DNA of 64,000 bases from Aurantiacibacter atlanticus (GTDB taxonomy: Bacteria; Pseudomonadota; Alphaproteobacteria; Sphingomonadales; Sphingomonadaceae), in contig NZ_CP011310.1 in NCBI RefSeq assembly GCF_001077815.2, forward strand, positions 558,001 to 622,000, written 5' to 3'. The notes beneath the pieces were generated by a model. That model was not told the origin of the DNA, ran no database searches, and saw nothing but the letters and a program-made list of their open reading frames with translations. Below, piece by piece: positions 18,998 through 26,549 of the stretch. A program made the translations under genes and the position numbers. Each line of letters begins with the position of its first letter. The first letter of the stretch is position 1.

Positions 18998-19401
18998 GCA
19001 GGCACAACCGCGCCCGAACTTTCGAGCTGCAATGTATAATTGCGTTCACCATTGAAATCGCCGGCATAGTCGAGCCGTTGGACAAGAAAACGTCCGCGCA
19101 GGCGCTCGCCATCTTCGAAGGACAGCTCATATTCCTCGATCGTGCCGGCCAGTGCATGGGCGCGGATGGATGTTTCAGCAGCGCTGGCGAGGAAAATGCC
19201 TGCGGCGCTAACCGATACAGAACGCACGCCCGCGCCGGAAAGCAGATCACGCCAGCCACCCGATTCCTTGTGCGTCACGACAACGGCATCCCCGTTGATC
19301 GACATCTGCGTGGTCCTGAGACCGGCAACGGTCTGGTAGGTGGGTGGCTGGGCGTCATCCCCGATCTTGAGCAGGAAGGCAGAGCCTTTTTGGGCTGTCA
19401 T
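18994..19401 (-). CDS. GTA major tail tube protein (gp9, TP901-1 type)
   Basis: 135 residues. The start MTAQKGSAFLLKIG and the later DLLSGAGVRSVSVSAAGIF are the TP901-1 major tail protein pattern; the protein stacks in rings to form the tail tube. It lies 23 bases after gp8 and is coupled to gp10 by ATGA. Confidence 0.9.
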   Translation of the reverse strand: MTAQKGSAFLLKIGDDAQPPTYQTVAGLRTTQMSINGDAVVVTHKESGGWRDLLSGAGVRSVSVSAAGIFLASAAETSIRAHALAGTIEEYELSFEDGERLRGRFLVQRLDYAGDFNGERNYTLQLESSGAVVPA

Positions 19402-19424
19402 GGATGAATTCTCCGTTGGATTGA

Positions 19425-19814
19425 TCAGGCTTCGAGCAGGCGGAAGCGGTATTCGAGCAGCACGGCGCGGCGGTTTTGCGGACGCTGTTCTGCACGGGCG
19501 CGCAGAAATGCGGTCGTGACAATCTGGAAGCCGTCCTGCGCGGAAGGCAGCATTTCAATGCGGCTTTCGATGGCGGCGACCAAATTGGCGGTTTCATCAG
19601 GCTGTTCGCCGCGATTATGCAGTTCCAGTGCGATCCGTACTTCGCGGCCCTTGCGCTGCTTGGTGCTCCAGTCGGTGCTGGCGCTGGCAGCCAGACCGAG
19701 CCACGGAAGCTGGGCGCGCGAAGGCGCTTCCTCCGCTACATCATTGAGAGCGGCACCAAGGGCCGGATCACTTTTGAGCCATTGAATCAGGACATTGCGC
19801 AATCTGGTTTCCAT
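19425..19814 (-). CDS. GTA DUF3168 tail terminator/connector (gp8)
   Basis: 129 residues of the DUF3168 family: METRLRNVLIQWLKSDPALG at the start and PQNRRAVLLEYRFRLLE at the end. It is a small head-tail joining protein of tailed phages and GTAs. It is followed by gp9 in the same direction. Confidence 0.88.
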   Translation of the reverse strand: METRLRNVLIQWLKSDPALGAALNDVAEEAPSRAQLPWLGLAASASTDWSTKQRKGREVRIALELHNRGEQPDETANLVAAIESRIEMLPSAQDGFQIVTTAFLRARAEQRPQNRRAVLLEYRFRLLEA

Positions 19815-19816
19815 AG

Positions 19817-19987
19817 TCAGTCATTCCTGCTGAAAAGCGGCCAAAGCAGCCGAGCATCGCGCCAGTGCGCGCTGTCGCCATTCCTGATGCGCAGTCTGTT
19901 TTCGGCATGTGCCATCGCCAGTTTGGTCGCTTGGCTGGCGAGACGGGCGATGAGCCCGCTGTCCGATCGCGAGCTTGTGGTAATCAT
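19817..19987 (-). CDS. Small GTA protein of unknown function in the gp7 position
   Basis: 56 residues. ATG 19987 forms an ATGA overlap with the gp6 stop (19984-19987), and the stop is two bases before gp8, so the spacing strongly suggests a real, coupled gene. The sequence is helical, basic and Ala-rich (ARLASQATKLAMAHAENRLR). In the Rhodobacter GTA this slot is taken by the longer gp7 head-tail adaptor (about 112 residues). Whether this is a shortened gp7 or a replacement cannot be told. Confidence 0.6.
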   Translation of the reverse strand: MITTSSRSDSGLIARLASQATKLAMAHAENRLRIRNGDSAHWRDARLLWPLFSRND

Positions 19988-20532
19988 ACGAGCCGCAGCC
20001 TGCGCCATGGCTGCCAGAGTGCGACCACAGCTGCGGGCGGTGTGCCATCAGAACCGCCCTCATTGCGCATGCGATAGGAATGTGCGGCAAGCCGGATGAT
20101 GCCGTGGCGCAAGCCCACCGGGAGGCTTTCCCAATCCACTGCCAGACCAGCGACAAAACCGAGTGCAATCCGCCCTTCTTCGACAGGCACCAGAAGATTG
20201 ACTCGCCCACAACCATCCGCCGTGATGTCAAACAGGTAATCTCCGGTATCGAGCATGCGGCGCGTACCATCAGGCGCGATGGCGTGAACCGAAGTGATGG
20301 CCTGCACTGGATTGGTCGACAGCCTGTGCCATCGGCGCAGGGCAGGCAGCATTTCCTCGCATGTCGATTGCAAGGACATCTGCCGCGTAAAGCCCTCGCA
20401 GGCTTCTATTGCAGCGCGCAACAGGGCAATGAGCGCGGCATCGTCCCGTGTAGTGGTGATGGCGAGCCATTGCTTGAGCTCATTCAGAGCAGTTCCCGCC
20501 AGTAAGGTCGGCGCGACGATTGCCCGCTTCAT
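19984..20532 (-). CDS. GTA head-tail connector (gp6)
   Basis: 182 residues. The phage gp6-like connector pattern is seen: LNELKQWLAITTTRDDAALIALLRAA, EACEGFTRQ, and DWESLPVGLRHGIIRLAAHSYR. It joins the portal to the tail. ATG 20532 has GGAGA six bases upstream; an open extension to 20664 runs into the hairpin region and is rejected. Confidence 0.87.
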   Translation of the reverse strand: MKRAIVAPTLLAGTALNELKQWLAITTTRDDAALIALLRAAIEACEGFTRQMSLQSTCEEMLPALRRWHRLSTNPVQAITSVHAIAPDGTRRMLDTGDYLFDITADGCGRVNLLVPVEEGRIALGFVAGLAVDWESLPVGLRHGIIRLAAHSYRMRNEGGSDGTPPAAVVALWQPWRRLRLV

Positions 20533-20560
20533 GGCGGTCTCCTTCGAATGATGAATAAAG

Positions 20561-20626
20561 GGCGCACCCGCCCGCCGGAGGAAGGGTTTGGCTCGACGGC
20601 GGACGGGCACGCGGGGAGGGTGCGCC
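20561..20626 (-). terminator. Long hairpin between capsid and gp6 genes
   Basis: The outer arms GGCGCACCC (20561-20569) and GGGTGCGCC (20618-20626) are perfect 9-mers. Inner GC-rich blocks GCCCGCCG and CGGCGGaCGGGC can extend the stem. On the minus strand the hairpin is followed by CTTTATTC, a short U-containing stretch. It may be a leaky terminator or an RNA-stabilising barrier after the capsid gene. Confidence 0.6.
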
Positions 20627-20657
20627 ACGCCTTGGCCGGAATTAGCCGGCTGGCGTG
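20626..20657 (-). repeat. Second hairpin after the capsid gene
   Basis: CACGCC-tt-GGCCGG pairs with GCCGGC-t-GGCGTG around an AATTA loop (20626-20657). It is one of three adjacent hairpins in the 162-base gap between gp5 and gp6. Confidence 0.6.
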
Positions 20658-20674
20658 CGCACATCCTCCCGACA

Positions 20675-20694
20675 CAGCGCAGGTTGGTGCGCTG
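20675..20694 (-). repeat. Hairpin touching the capsid stop codon
   Basis: Perfect 7-bp stem CAGCGCA (20675-20681) with TGCGCTG (20688-20694) and a 6-base loop. It lies immediately after the major capsid stop codon (20695-20697). Such a 3' hairpin can protect the upstream mRNA from exonucleases. Confidence 0.65.
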
Positions 20695-21876
20695 TTAGGC
20701 TTCGATTTTCAGCAGTTTGATGGCTGAACTATCAAGAACCTGTCCACCGACGCGCTTCGTCGCGTAAAAATGCACGAAGGGCTTGTTGGTGAACGGATCG
20801 CGCAGCACCTGCGTGGCGCTGCGTTCGGCGATGACATAGCCTGCCTTGAAATTACCGAAGGCGATAGGCGTCGAATCCGCAGCGATATCGGGCATGTCCT
20901 CGGCTTCGACAACGGGGTAGCCGAGCAAGCGATCGGGCTGGCCTTCGACCATGCCAGGCTGCCACAGGAATGCGCCATCGGTGGTCTTCAATTTACGCAC
21001 TTCGGACAAGGTGGCCGAATTCATCACCCAGCTCGCGCCCTGACGGTGTCCGGCCTTCATCGTGTGGACCAGATCGATAAGGCGGCTTTCCGGAGTGGAG
21101 GAAAAACCCTGTGCGTCGCCTGATCCGATATACTGGATCGAGCCAAAGGGCCGCACCACGTCACCCGCCAGCGAGGTTGGCGAGGAGAGGAAGCCGAGCG
21201 GCTGGTCGATACCATTGCCGCCGACAAAAGCTGCCCCTTCGGCGCGGGCAAATTCCATCGCGATTTCGGATGCCAGCCATGCTTCGAGGTCGAAAGCCGC
21301 ATCATCGAGCATGGCCTGACTGGCTGCGGGATTGGCGTAAAGCTCGCCCGAAGGCGGGGCTACTTCGGCAAATTCCGGCGTGGCGGTCTCTGGACGCAGC
21401 GCGGTTTCGCCGACCCAGCCCGATGCCGTGCCGCCGGTGGTGACAAGTTTGCGATAGCCAGCGCTGCCAACCTGCACGACCTGTGCAAGCTGGCGGATCG
21501 GAGAAATTTCCTTCAGCTCGCTGGCGATCATCGCATCGATTTCACGGGGCACTGCAAAGCCGCCATCCTGCGGCACCGCGCCAGAGATCGACTTGATTTC
21601 GCTCTCGCGGCCACGGCGCAGATAGCCGTCGACAAAACCCTTCACTTCGGCGCTCTGGGCCAGATTGCCCTCGGCATTGCCGATGACCGGGCGCGCTGCA
21701 GCGCGGCTGACCTTGTCGAGCCGTGCCTTCACTTCATCGACATCGGTGCGCAGGCCCTTGATGGCGGTGTCGGCCTTGTCCTGACGGGCGACGATGTCGA
21801 AGCTTTCGGTCATCGCTTCGTCGGCAATCGGGGCGGAATTCGGAGTGGAAATTTGAAAGTCCATTGGGGCATTCAC
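20695..21876 (-). CDS. GTA major capsid protein (gp5, HK97 fold)
   Basis: 393 residues. The N-terminal ~100 residues form a charged, helical region with a coiled-coil-like DKADTAIKGLRTDVDEVKARLDK part, the delta domain removed by the protease in HK97-like systems. The HK97 capsid body follows with AVPQDGGFAVPREIDAMI, MLDDAAFDLEAWLASEI and AFVGGNGIDQPLGFL. It builds the DNA-holding head. The start at 21876 has AAGG just upstream. Confidence 0.94.
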   Translation of the reverse strand: MNAPMDFQISTPNSAPIADEAMTESFDIVARQDKADTAIKGLRTDVDEVKARLDKVSRAAARPVIGNAEGNLAQSAEVKGFVDGYLRRGRESEIKSISGAVPQDGGFAVPREIDAMIASELKEISPIRQLAQVVQVGSAGYRKLVTTGGTASGWVGETALRPETATPEFAEVAPPSGELYANPAASQAMLDDAAFDLEAWLASEIAMEFARAEGAAFVGGNGIDQPLGFLSSPTSLAGDVVRPFGSIQYIGSGDAQGFSSTPESRLIDLVHTMKAGHRQGASWVMNSATLSEVRKLKTTDGAFLWQPGMVEGQPDRLLGYPVVEAEDMPDIAADSTPIAFGNFKAGYVIAERSATQVLRDPFTNKPFVHFYATKRVGGQVLDSSAIKLLKIEA

Positions 21877-21918
21877 CTTTTCGCTGGGGTAGTTTTGGGG
21901 TGGGATTTAGTTCGGTTT

Positions 21919-22341
21919 TCAAGAAACGAGATGCACGCGTGCGCCATGCTGGAGTGGGTGGTTGACGAGGCTGACCTCAAACAGGTCGATGTCTTCCAGC
22001 ACGCGGCCGCCGCCAGCGTCGGGCGACAAATGGCGAAAGCCTCGCGCGCGATAGCCAAAGCTCAACCCGTTCACTGTCCTGGCAAGCAGGGCCGTCACCG
22101 CGCGGCTTTGCGGATTGTCCAGCCGTGCGATGATGCGCAGACCGCGCTGGTCTTCGCGCGCCAGTTCAACTGTGCCGATGCGTTGTTCGGGGCGATGCTG
22201 CCAATAGAGCGGGATGGGATCACGCCGCTCTGCCAGCGTCCGGGCGAAGGCGCCGGGCAGGATCGTGTCGCGCGCGCTATCGGCAATGTCGAACAGGGCG
22301 GCATAGCCCGCAATGCGCAAGGCCGGTGAACGCGCAGTCAT
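21919..22341 (-). CDS. GTA prohead protease (gp4)
   Basis: 140 residues from ATG 22341, which overlaps the previous stop by ATGA. The HK97 prohead protease family features are IAGYAALFDIADSARD, PGAFARTL, the catalytic-region YWQHRPEQRIG and VNGLSFGYR, EVSLVNHP. It cleaves the capsid N-terminal region during head maturation. It precedes gp5 by 42 bases. Confidence 0.9.
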   Translation of the reverse strand: MTARSPALRIAGYAALFDIADSARDTILPGAFARTLAERRDPIPLYWQHRPEQRIGTVELAREDQRGLRIIARLDNPQSRAVTALLARTVNGLSFGYRARGFRHLSPDAGGGRVLEDIDLFEVSLVNHPLQHGARVHLVS

Positions 22342-22646
22342 CGCAGCACGTCCGCCACGCCTAAGCGCACCGCTATGCCGATCAGCAACAGCGCGCCGAT
22401 GACGCGTACGAACCAGTCGATTGCCGCTTTCCACGCGCTGGCCTTGGCTGTGCGCCATGCGGCGAGCAGATCGCGCAATTCATCGAGATCGTCATGTGCG
22501 TTTTCATCCGCCAATCCGAGCCGGTCGAGTACGCGGCGCGCGCCAACTTCACTCGATTCTTCGACAATGGCGCGCAGTGTCACAAGATCAGCACCGCCGT
22601 CTTTCGCCTGCGCCATCAGCGCGGCGAGCATATCTTCACGGGTCAT
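22338..22646 (-). CDS. Small DUF6127-like membrane protein in the GTA cluster
   Basis: 102 residues starting at ATG 22646 (ATGA overlap with portal). The first ~75 residues are acidic and helical (MTREDMLAALMAQAKDGGADL...). One transmembrane helix follows near the C terminus (IGALLLIGIAVRLGVADVL). The position between portal and protease is constant in sphingomonad GTAs as far as I recall, and an extra small gene occurs there in the Rhodobacter GTA. Its function is unknown; a membrane link for packaging or lysis is only a guess. Confidence 0.75.
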   Translation of the reverse strand: MTREDMLAALMAQAKDGGADLVTLRAIVEESSEVGARRVLDRLGLADENAHDDLDELRDLLAAWRTAKASAWKAAIDWFVRVIGALLLIGIAVRLGVADVLR

Positions 22647-23800
22647 TGAAGGCCTCCTTCGCGAATGCCGAGCATGGCGCGCTTCTCGTGGGCTTCGAGG
22701 AAATCGGCCTCGCTCACCTGCTTCCAGAGTTTCTCGCGGTCTTCCGAAAGCGCCGGAACCTTGTCGAGGTCTACGGCCAGAGCGAGGTCGGGGAACCATG
22801 GCTCCAGACCCTCGGCGAGGCCGGACAGGATTTTGCCCGCCAATGGCAGCAGGGTAAGCCGCCACAAGGCGCGATTTGCCTCGCGATAATTGGCGTAAGT
22901 GTTATCTCCTGGCAGCCCGAGCAGCATCGGCGGCACGCCAAAGGCCAGCGCAATATCGCGGGCCGCAGCTGCTTTCAGTTCGGCAAAATCCATGTCGGCT
23001 GGCGACAATGAAAGGCTCTGCCACTTCAGACCGCCTTCAAGCAGCATGGGCCGACCTGCATTCCCGCCGCCCTGATAGGCCTGTGCGAGTTCGGCCTTCA
23101 GGCGATCGAACTGGTCGCTCGTAAGGCCGGCAGCATCAGCGCCGCCATCATAAACCAGTGCGCCCGATGGACGCGCCGCATTTTCAAGCAGCGCACGGTT
23201 CCATGCAGAGGCCGCATTATGGATGGCCACCGCTTGTTCAGCAGCAGAAAGGCAGCCAGCGCCATAATGGTCGTCCGCCGGATGATACGCCTTGAGGTGA
23301 ATGAGGCTTGGCCAGCCATCCTCGTCTTCCACCGGCAATTCCAGCGTGCGCTCGCCCAGTTTGTAACGATAGCTCTGCGGCCAGCCATCGGGGCCGGGCA
23401 CAACGCTGACACGTTCCGGACGCAGCGCGAACAGTTCGATCGGCTTTCCCGAAGCATCGCGGGCAATCTGGACAAAGCCATTTCCATGCAGCAGCAAATG
23501 CGCAGCAAGCGTCTCCAGCAGAGATTGGCCTGCACTCGTCGCCCGCACCAGCGCCAGCGCATCTTGCGCAGCAGAATCCACGGGCGCATTGCCCACACCT
23601 TCCGCCACAATCCGCACCGCGCGCTGCGCCACCGGATTATCGAGAAAGGCGTGGTTGACGGCCTTGCGATAATCGAACGCAGGGCGCGCGCCGCCGGTTT
23701 CGTAAGTCCACCCCCAGGGCGACTGGAAGCTGCGTGCCAAGGGCACACGGGCAGCGCCACCGCCCTTGAAGGCAGTGCGCAGCGTGTCGATGAAAGACAT
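22643..23800 (-). CDS. GTA portal protein (gp3, HK97 family)
   Basis: 385 residues. Portal signatures include NPVAQRAVRIVAEGVG, HLLLHGNGFVQIARD, and DHYGAGCLSAAEQAVAIHNAAS. The dodecameric ring forms the DNA entrance and exit of the head and docks the terminase. The C-terminal part (IAREANRALWRLTLLPL-like) fits the stem and wing. It follows terL after 24 bases. Confidence 0.93.
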   Translation of the reverse strand: MSFIDTLRTAFKGGGAARVPLARSFQSPWGWTYETGGARPAFDYRKAVNHAFLDNPVAQRAVRIVAEGVGNAPVDSAAQDALALVRATSAGQSLLETLAAHLLLHGNGFVQIARDASGKPIELFALRPERVSVVPGPDGWPQSYRYKLGERTLELPVEDEDGWPSLIHLKAYHPADDHYGAGCLSAAEQAVAIHNAASAWNRALLENAARPSGALVYDGGADAAGLTSDQFDRLKAELAQAYQGGGNAGRPMLLEGGLKWQSLSLSPADMDFAELKAAAARDIALAFGVPPMLLGLPGDNTYANYREANRALWRLTLLPLAGKILSGLAEGLEPWFPDLALAVDLDKVPALSEDREKLWKQVSEADFLEAHEKRAMLGIREGGLQ

Positions 23801-23824
23801 CGGCTTTCCTTTATGTATGGTGTT

Positions 23825-25156
23825 TCAAATCCGGCGAACGGCCGGCTTGCTCCTTTGGGAGAGCATCAATTCGGTCATGGCCCAGACCATCGCGTCGGCC
23901 CGGTCAGGGCTATTGCCCGGCCCTTCGTAAGAGCCGCCTGTCATTATTCCGCACAGCTGGTCTTCCAGACTGGCGAACTGGCCGACATGGCGGACGCGGC
24001 CCGTTTCGTAGAGCGCGGCAACCGGCTCTGCGCGGGCTGATTTGCCGCGGCTGGCGTGGACCAGCCTGATCGGCATCTGGCAGTCGGCGGCGCGCAGCAC
24101 GCTCGCCACCATGTCGCCGCCCTGATTGGCCTCCGCGATCACGCGGTCCGCCTTCCATTCCGCACATATGGCGGCGACCTTGCTTGCCCAGCGTTCCGGA
24201 CTGGCCCCGCCGATGGAAGCATCGGCCAGGACATGGCCGTTGCCATCGGCGCAGATGCCGGCCACCACGATACCGCATTCGTCGCCGCGCGCCGAAGCTG
24301 GGGGATCGACCCCTACCACGATGCGCACCATGTCTTCGAGGCAGGCGGGCAAGCGGCATCGTTCAAGCAATGACCGGGTCCACAAGGCACCTTCGATATC
24401 GGTCAGCAATTCGCCATCGAGTTCCTGCCGCCCCAGCGCGCTGGAGCCATATTGCGCATGCATCGAGCGCACAAAGCGTGACGGAAGATTGTGCGCATTG
24501 TCCATCGTGCGCCCGCGTGTCAGCACTGCATCGCCCTTGTCGGCTTCTGCGAACAGGCGCTGCACCAGCGGCACGGCGCGCGGCGTCGTGGTGGCAAGAG
24601 CCTGCGGCAGTTCGCCGAGGCGCAGGCCCATCTGCAAATTGTCCCATGCCTGTGCCGCCCGGTCCGAAGAATTATCCCATTTGCCGATTTCATCGCACCA
24701 GGCATGCGAATGTTGCGGACCGCGCAAGCTTTCCGGTTCACCTGCCGTATATAGCGTTGCCTGCGCGCCATTGGGCCAGACCAGCCTTCGGCGCGAAGCT
24801 TCGAACAGCGGCCGCGCGCCGCGGCCATGCACCGACATGATGCCGCTTTCGCCATCGACCATCACGGCGCGCGCTTCGGTCAGCGAACTGGCGACAAGCG
24901 CGATACGTGAACGTGGATTGCTATATGCAATATTGCGCACCCATTCAGCGCCCGTGCGGGTCTTGCCGAAGCCGCGTCCGGCGCAGACCATCCAGTTACG
25001 CCATTCACCCCGCGGGGGCATTTGTTCGGGGCGTGCCCAGAAGGGCCAATGTGCCTCCAGCTTACGGCGTTCATCTTCGGATAGTTGGGCGAGAAGAGCG
25101 TAGCAATCGGGGGGTTCCAGGCCGACAATAAATTGACGGTGATCGCTCGTCTTCAT
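23825..25156 (-). CDS. GTA large terminase (gp2)
   Basis: 443 residues. The packaging ATPase has Walker A AGRGFGKT at residues 59-66 and Walker B acidic pair Asp155-Glu156 in HAWCDEIGKW. The C-terminal nuclease has the first metal Asp in VVGVDPPAS, with later acidic positions near NSPDRADAMVWA. It cuts and pumps about headful lengths of chromosomal DNA into the GTA head. It overlaps gp1 by ATGA. Confidence 0.95.
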   Translation of the reverse strand: MKTSDHRQFIVGLEPPDCYALLAQLSEDERRKLEAHWPFWARPEQMPPRGEWRNWMVCAGRGFGKTRTGAEWVRNIAYSNPRSRIALVASSLTEARAVMVDGESGIMSVHGRGARPLFEASRRRLVWPNGAQATLYTAGEPESLRGPQHSHAWCDEIGKWDNSSDRAAQAWDNLQMGLRLGELPQALATTTPRAVPLVQRLFAEADKGDAVLTRGRTMDNAHNLPSRFVRSMHAQYGSSALGRQELDGELLTDIEGALWTRSLLERCRLPACLEDMVRIVVGVDPPASARGDECGIVVAGICADGNGHVLADASIGGASPERWASKVAAICAEWKADRVIAEANQGGDMVASVLRAADCQMPIRLVHASRGKSARAEPVAALYETGRVRHVGQFASLEDQLCGIMTGGSYEGPGNSPDRADAMVWAMTELMLSQRSKPAVRRI

Positions 25157-25632
25157 TGCGGACTGGCGACCTTGTCCTGCTCCTCCGCCTGCATCTGCTT
25201 CATGGCAGCATCGCGCTTGCGCATGAGGTCAATTTTCGCATTGAGCGATTCCAGCACGCTTTCTTCGTCCACTTCATCCTGCAAGGCCCGCTGGTGCGCC
25301 ACCGTGTCCCGATGAAGGGTGAGCAGGCGCAGCGCGTTGGCGATGTCGAACTTGTTGTCATCCTTGCCCGTGCCCGCCCGCAGGCGGTGCAGCGTTTCCA
25401 TTTCCAGATGCTCGTATCCTTCGATCAGAGCCGCATTCCAGGCGGCGCGGAATTCGGGGTCGAGACGCCTTGTCTTATAAGCCCGGCTGGTAGACGCGCC
25501 TGACATGCGTGCGGCTTCTGAAACATTGGACGTTTCAGCCAACGTATCGAGAAACAGACCGCGCCAGTGACGATCGATATCGGGTCTCTCGCCAATTCTT
25601 TGCGTTGCTCGTAGTTTTATCTGGGTGCCCAT
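25153..25632 (-). CDS. GTA small terminase (gp1)
   Basis: 159 residues. An HTH-like segment ETSNVSEAARMSGASTSRAYKTR near residues 31-53 and a C-terminal coiled coil (EESVLESLNAKIDLMRKRDAAMKQMQ) match small terminase subunits, which load DNA onto the large subunit. In GTAs the sequence specificity is low, which lets random host DNA be packaged. It is the first gene of the cluster, with a structured leader upstream. Confidence 0.85.
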   Translation of the reverse strand: MGTQIKLRATQRIGERPDIDRHWRGLFLDTLAETSNVSEAARMSGASTSRAYKTRRLDPEFRAAWNAALIEGYEHLEMETLHRLRAGTGKDDNKFDIANALRLLTLHRDTVAHQRALQDEVDEESVLESLNAKIDLMRKRDAAMKQMQAEEQDKVASPQ

Positions 25633-25671
25633 CCTGTGAAAATCCCCGTTTTCGGTGGTGCGAGTTGCAAC

Positions 25672-25706
25672 GAAAAAAGGGCGGACCCTTCAAGAAAGGG
25701 CCGCCT
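25672..25706 (-). terminator. Intrinsic terminator in the GTA leader, before gp1
   Basis: On the minus strand GGCGGCCCTT pairs with AAGGG-u-CCGCC (25705-25680, one bulge, loop TCTTG), followed by C and six T (25678-25673). The form is canonical, and it points into the GTA cluster 40 bases before the gp1 start at 25632. No minus-strand gene lies upstream within reach, so it seems to act on the GTA transcript itself. Confidence 0.8.
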
Positions 25707-25736
25707 TGGCGACTCGGTTTTTTGCGATGTTCCGTT

Positions 25737-25765
25737 TCTCTAACCAAAAAGCGTCACAATGTCAA
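25737..25765 (-). promoter_or_regulatory. Candidate sigma-70 promoter of the GTA cluster
   Basis: On the minus strand a perfect -35 TTGACA (25765-25760) is followed after 17 bases by a weak -10 TAGAGA (25742-25737). Transcription would begin near 25730, just before the leader terminator. The weak -10 suggests need for an activator. A CtrA-like TTAACC motif is only partly matched (CTAACCAA, 25740-25747). Confidence 0.55.
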
Positions 25766-25860
25766 CAATAAAGTACCAAATAGGTAATATCGTAGGACTT
25801 GCGCCTTGGCAATGGCTGGCCTAGTTGCGCATTTTCCTCTGCGGGACGGGAATTTTACGT

Positions 25861-26517
25861 ATGATGGGCTTGCTACGCGGCCTTTATGACTGGACGATGG
25901 CCAAGGCCTCGCATCCCAAGGCGGAGTGGTGGCTGGCGCTTTTCGCCTTTGTCGAATCCAGTTTCTTCCCAATACCCCCGCACCCGCTGCTTGGCCTGAT
26001 GTGCCTGGCCGAACCGACCAAGGCGATCCGCTTTGCCCTGATCTGCACTGTCGCATCCGTGGTGGGCGGATTGTTCGGCTACCTTATCGGCTATTTTCTT
26101 TATGAAGCTGTTGGCGTCTGGCTGATCGGTGCGCTGGGCCTGACCGAGAGCTTCCCGATTGCCGCCTGCTACATTCGAGAACAGGGAGCTGCTGCAGTAT
26201 TCCTTGCCGCAGGAACGCCGATCCCCTTCAAGCTGATGACGATAACCGCGGGCTTCATCGAGATGAACCTCGTCACTTTCACCATTGCTGCAATTGCGGG
26301 AAGGGCGCTCATTTTCATGGTGGTGGGCGTATTGTTCCGCGTGTTCGGTGCGCCGATCAAGCGGATTATCGACGAATATCTCGGCACGGTCACAACGATT
26401 TTCGTCGTGCTGGTGGTGGCAGGCTTTGTAGCGATTACGCAATTGCGCGGGGATGGCGATGGGGCAGCGGACCCCACTGATCCCTGCGCCAGTGTGACTT
26501 CACTCGAGCAGCTTTAG
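25861..26517 (+). CDS. YqaA/DedA-type membrane protein
   Basis: About 218 residues from ATG 25861. It has several membrane segments and the VTT/SNARE-associated family features: a re-entrant ESSFFPIPPHPLLGLM near the start, GGLFGYLIGYFLYEAVG, and the conserved GTPIPFKLMTITAGFIEMNL. DedA-family members move or scramble lipid carriers and affect envelope stress. The C-terminal tail is polar. It is divergent from the GTA cluster. Confidence 0.88.
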   Translation: MMGLLRGLYDWTMAKASHPKAEWWLALFAFVESSFFPIPPHPLLGLMCLAEPTKAIRFALICTVASVVGGLFGYLIGYFLYEAVGVWLIGALGLTESFPIAACYIREQGAAAVFLAAGTPIPFKLMTITAGFIEMNLVTFTIAAIAGRALIFMVVGVLFRVFGAPIKRIIDEYLGTVTTIFVVLVVAGFVAITQLRGDGDGAADPTDPCASVTSLEQL

Positions 26518-26549
26518 CGCAGGCTTTCCCGCCGCAGCGCAGGCCGGCG

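Noticed and set aside
11704-25632. Prophage rather than GTA
   Set aside because: No integrase, repressor, replication or lysis genes; gene order follows the RcGTA cluster. A defective prophage is less likely because all genes are intact and coupled.
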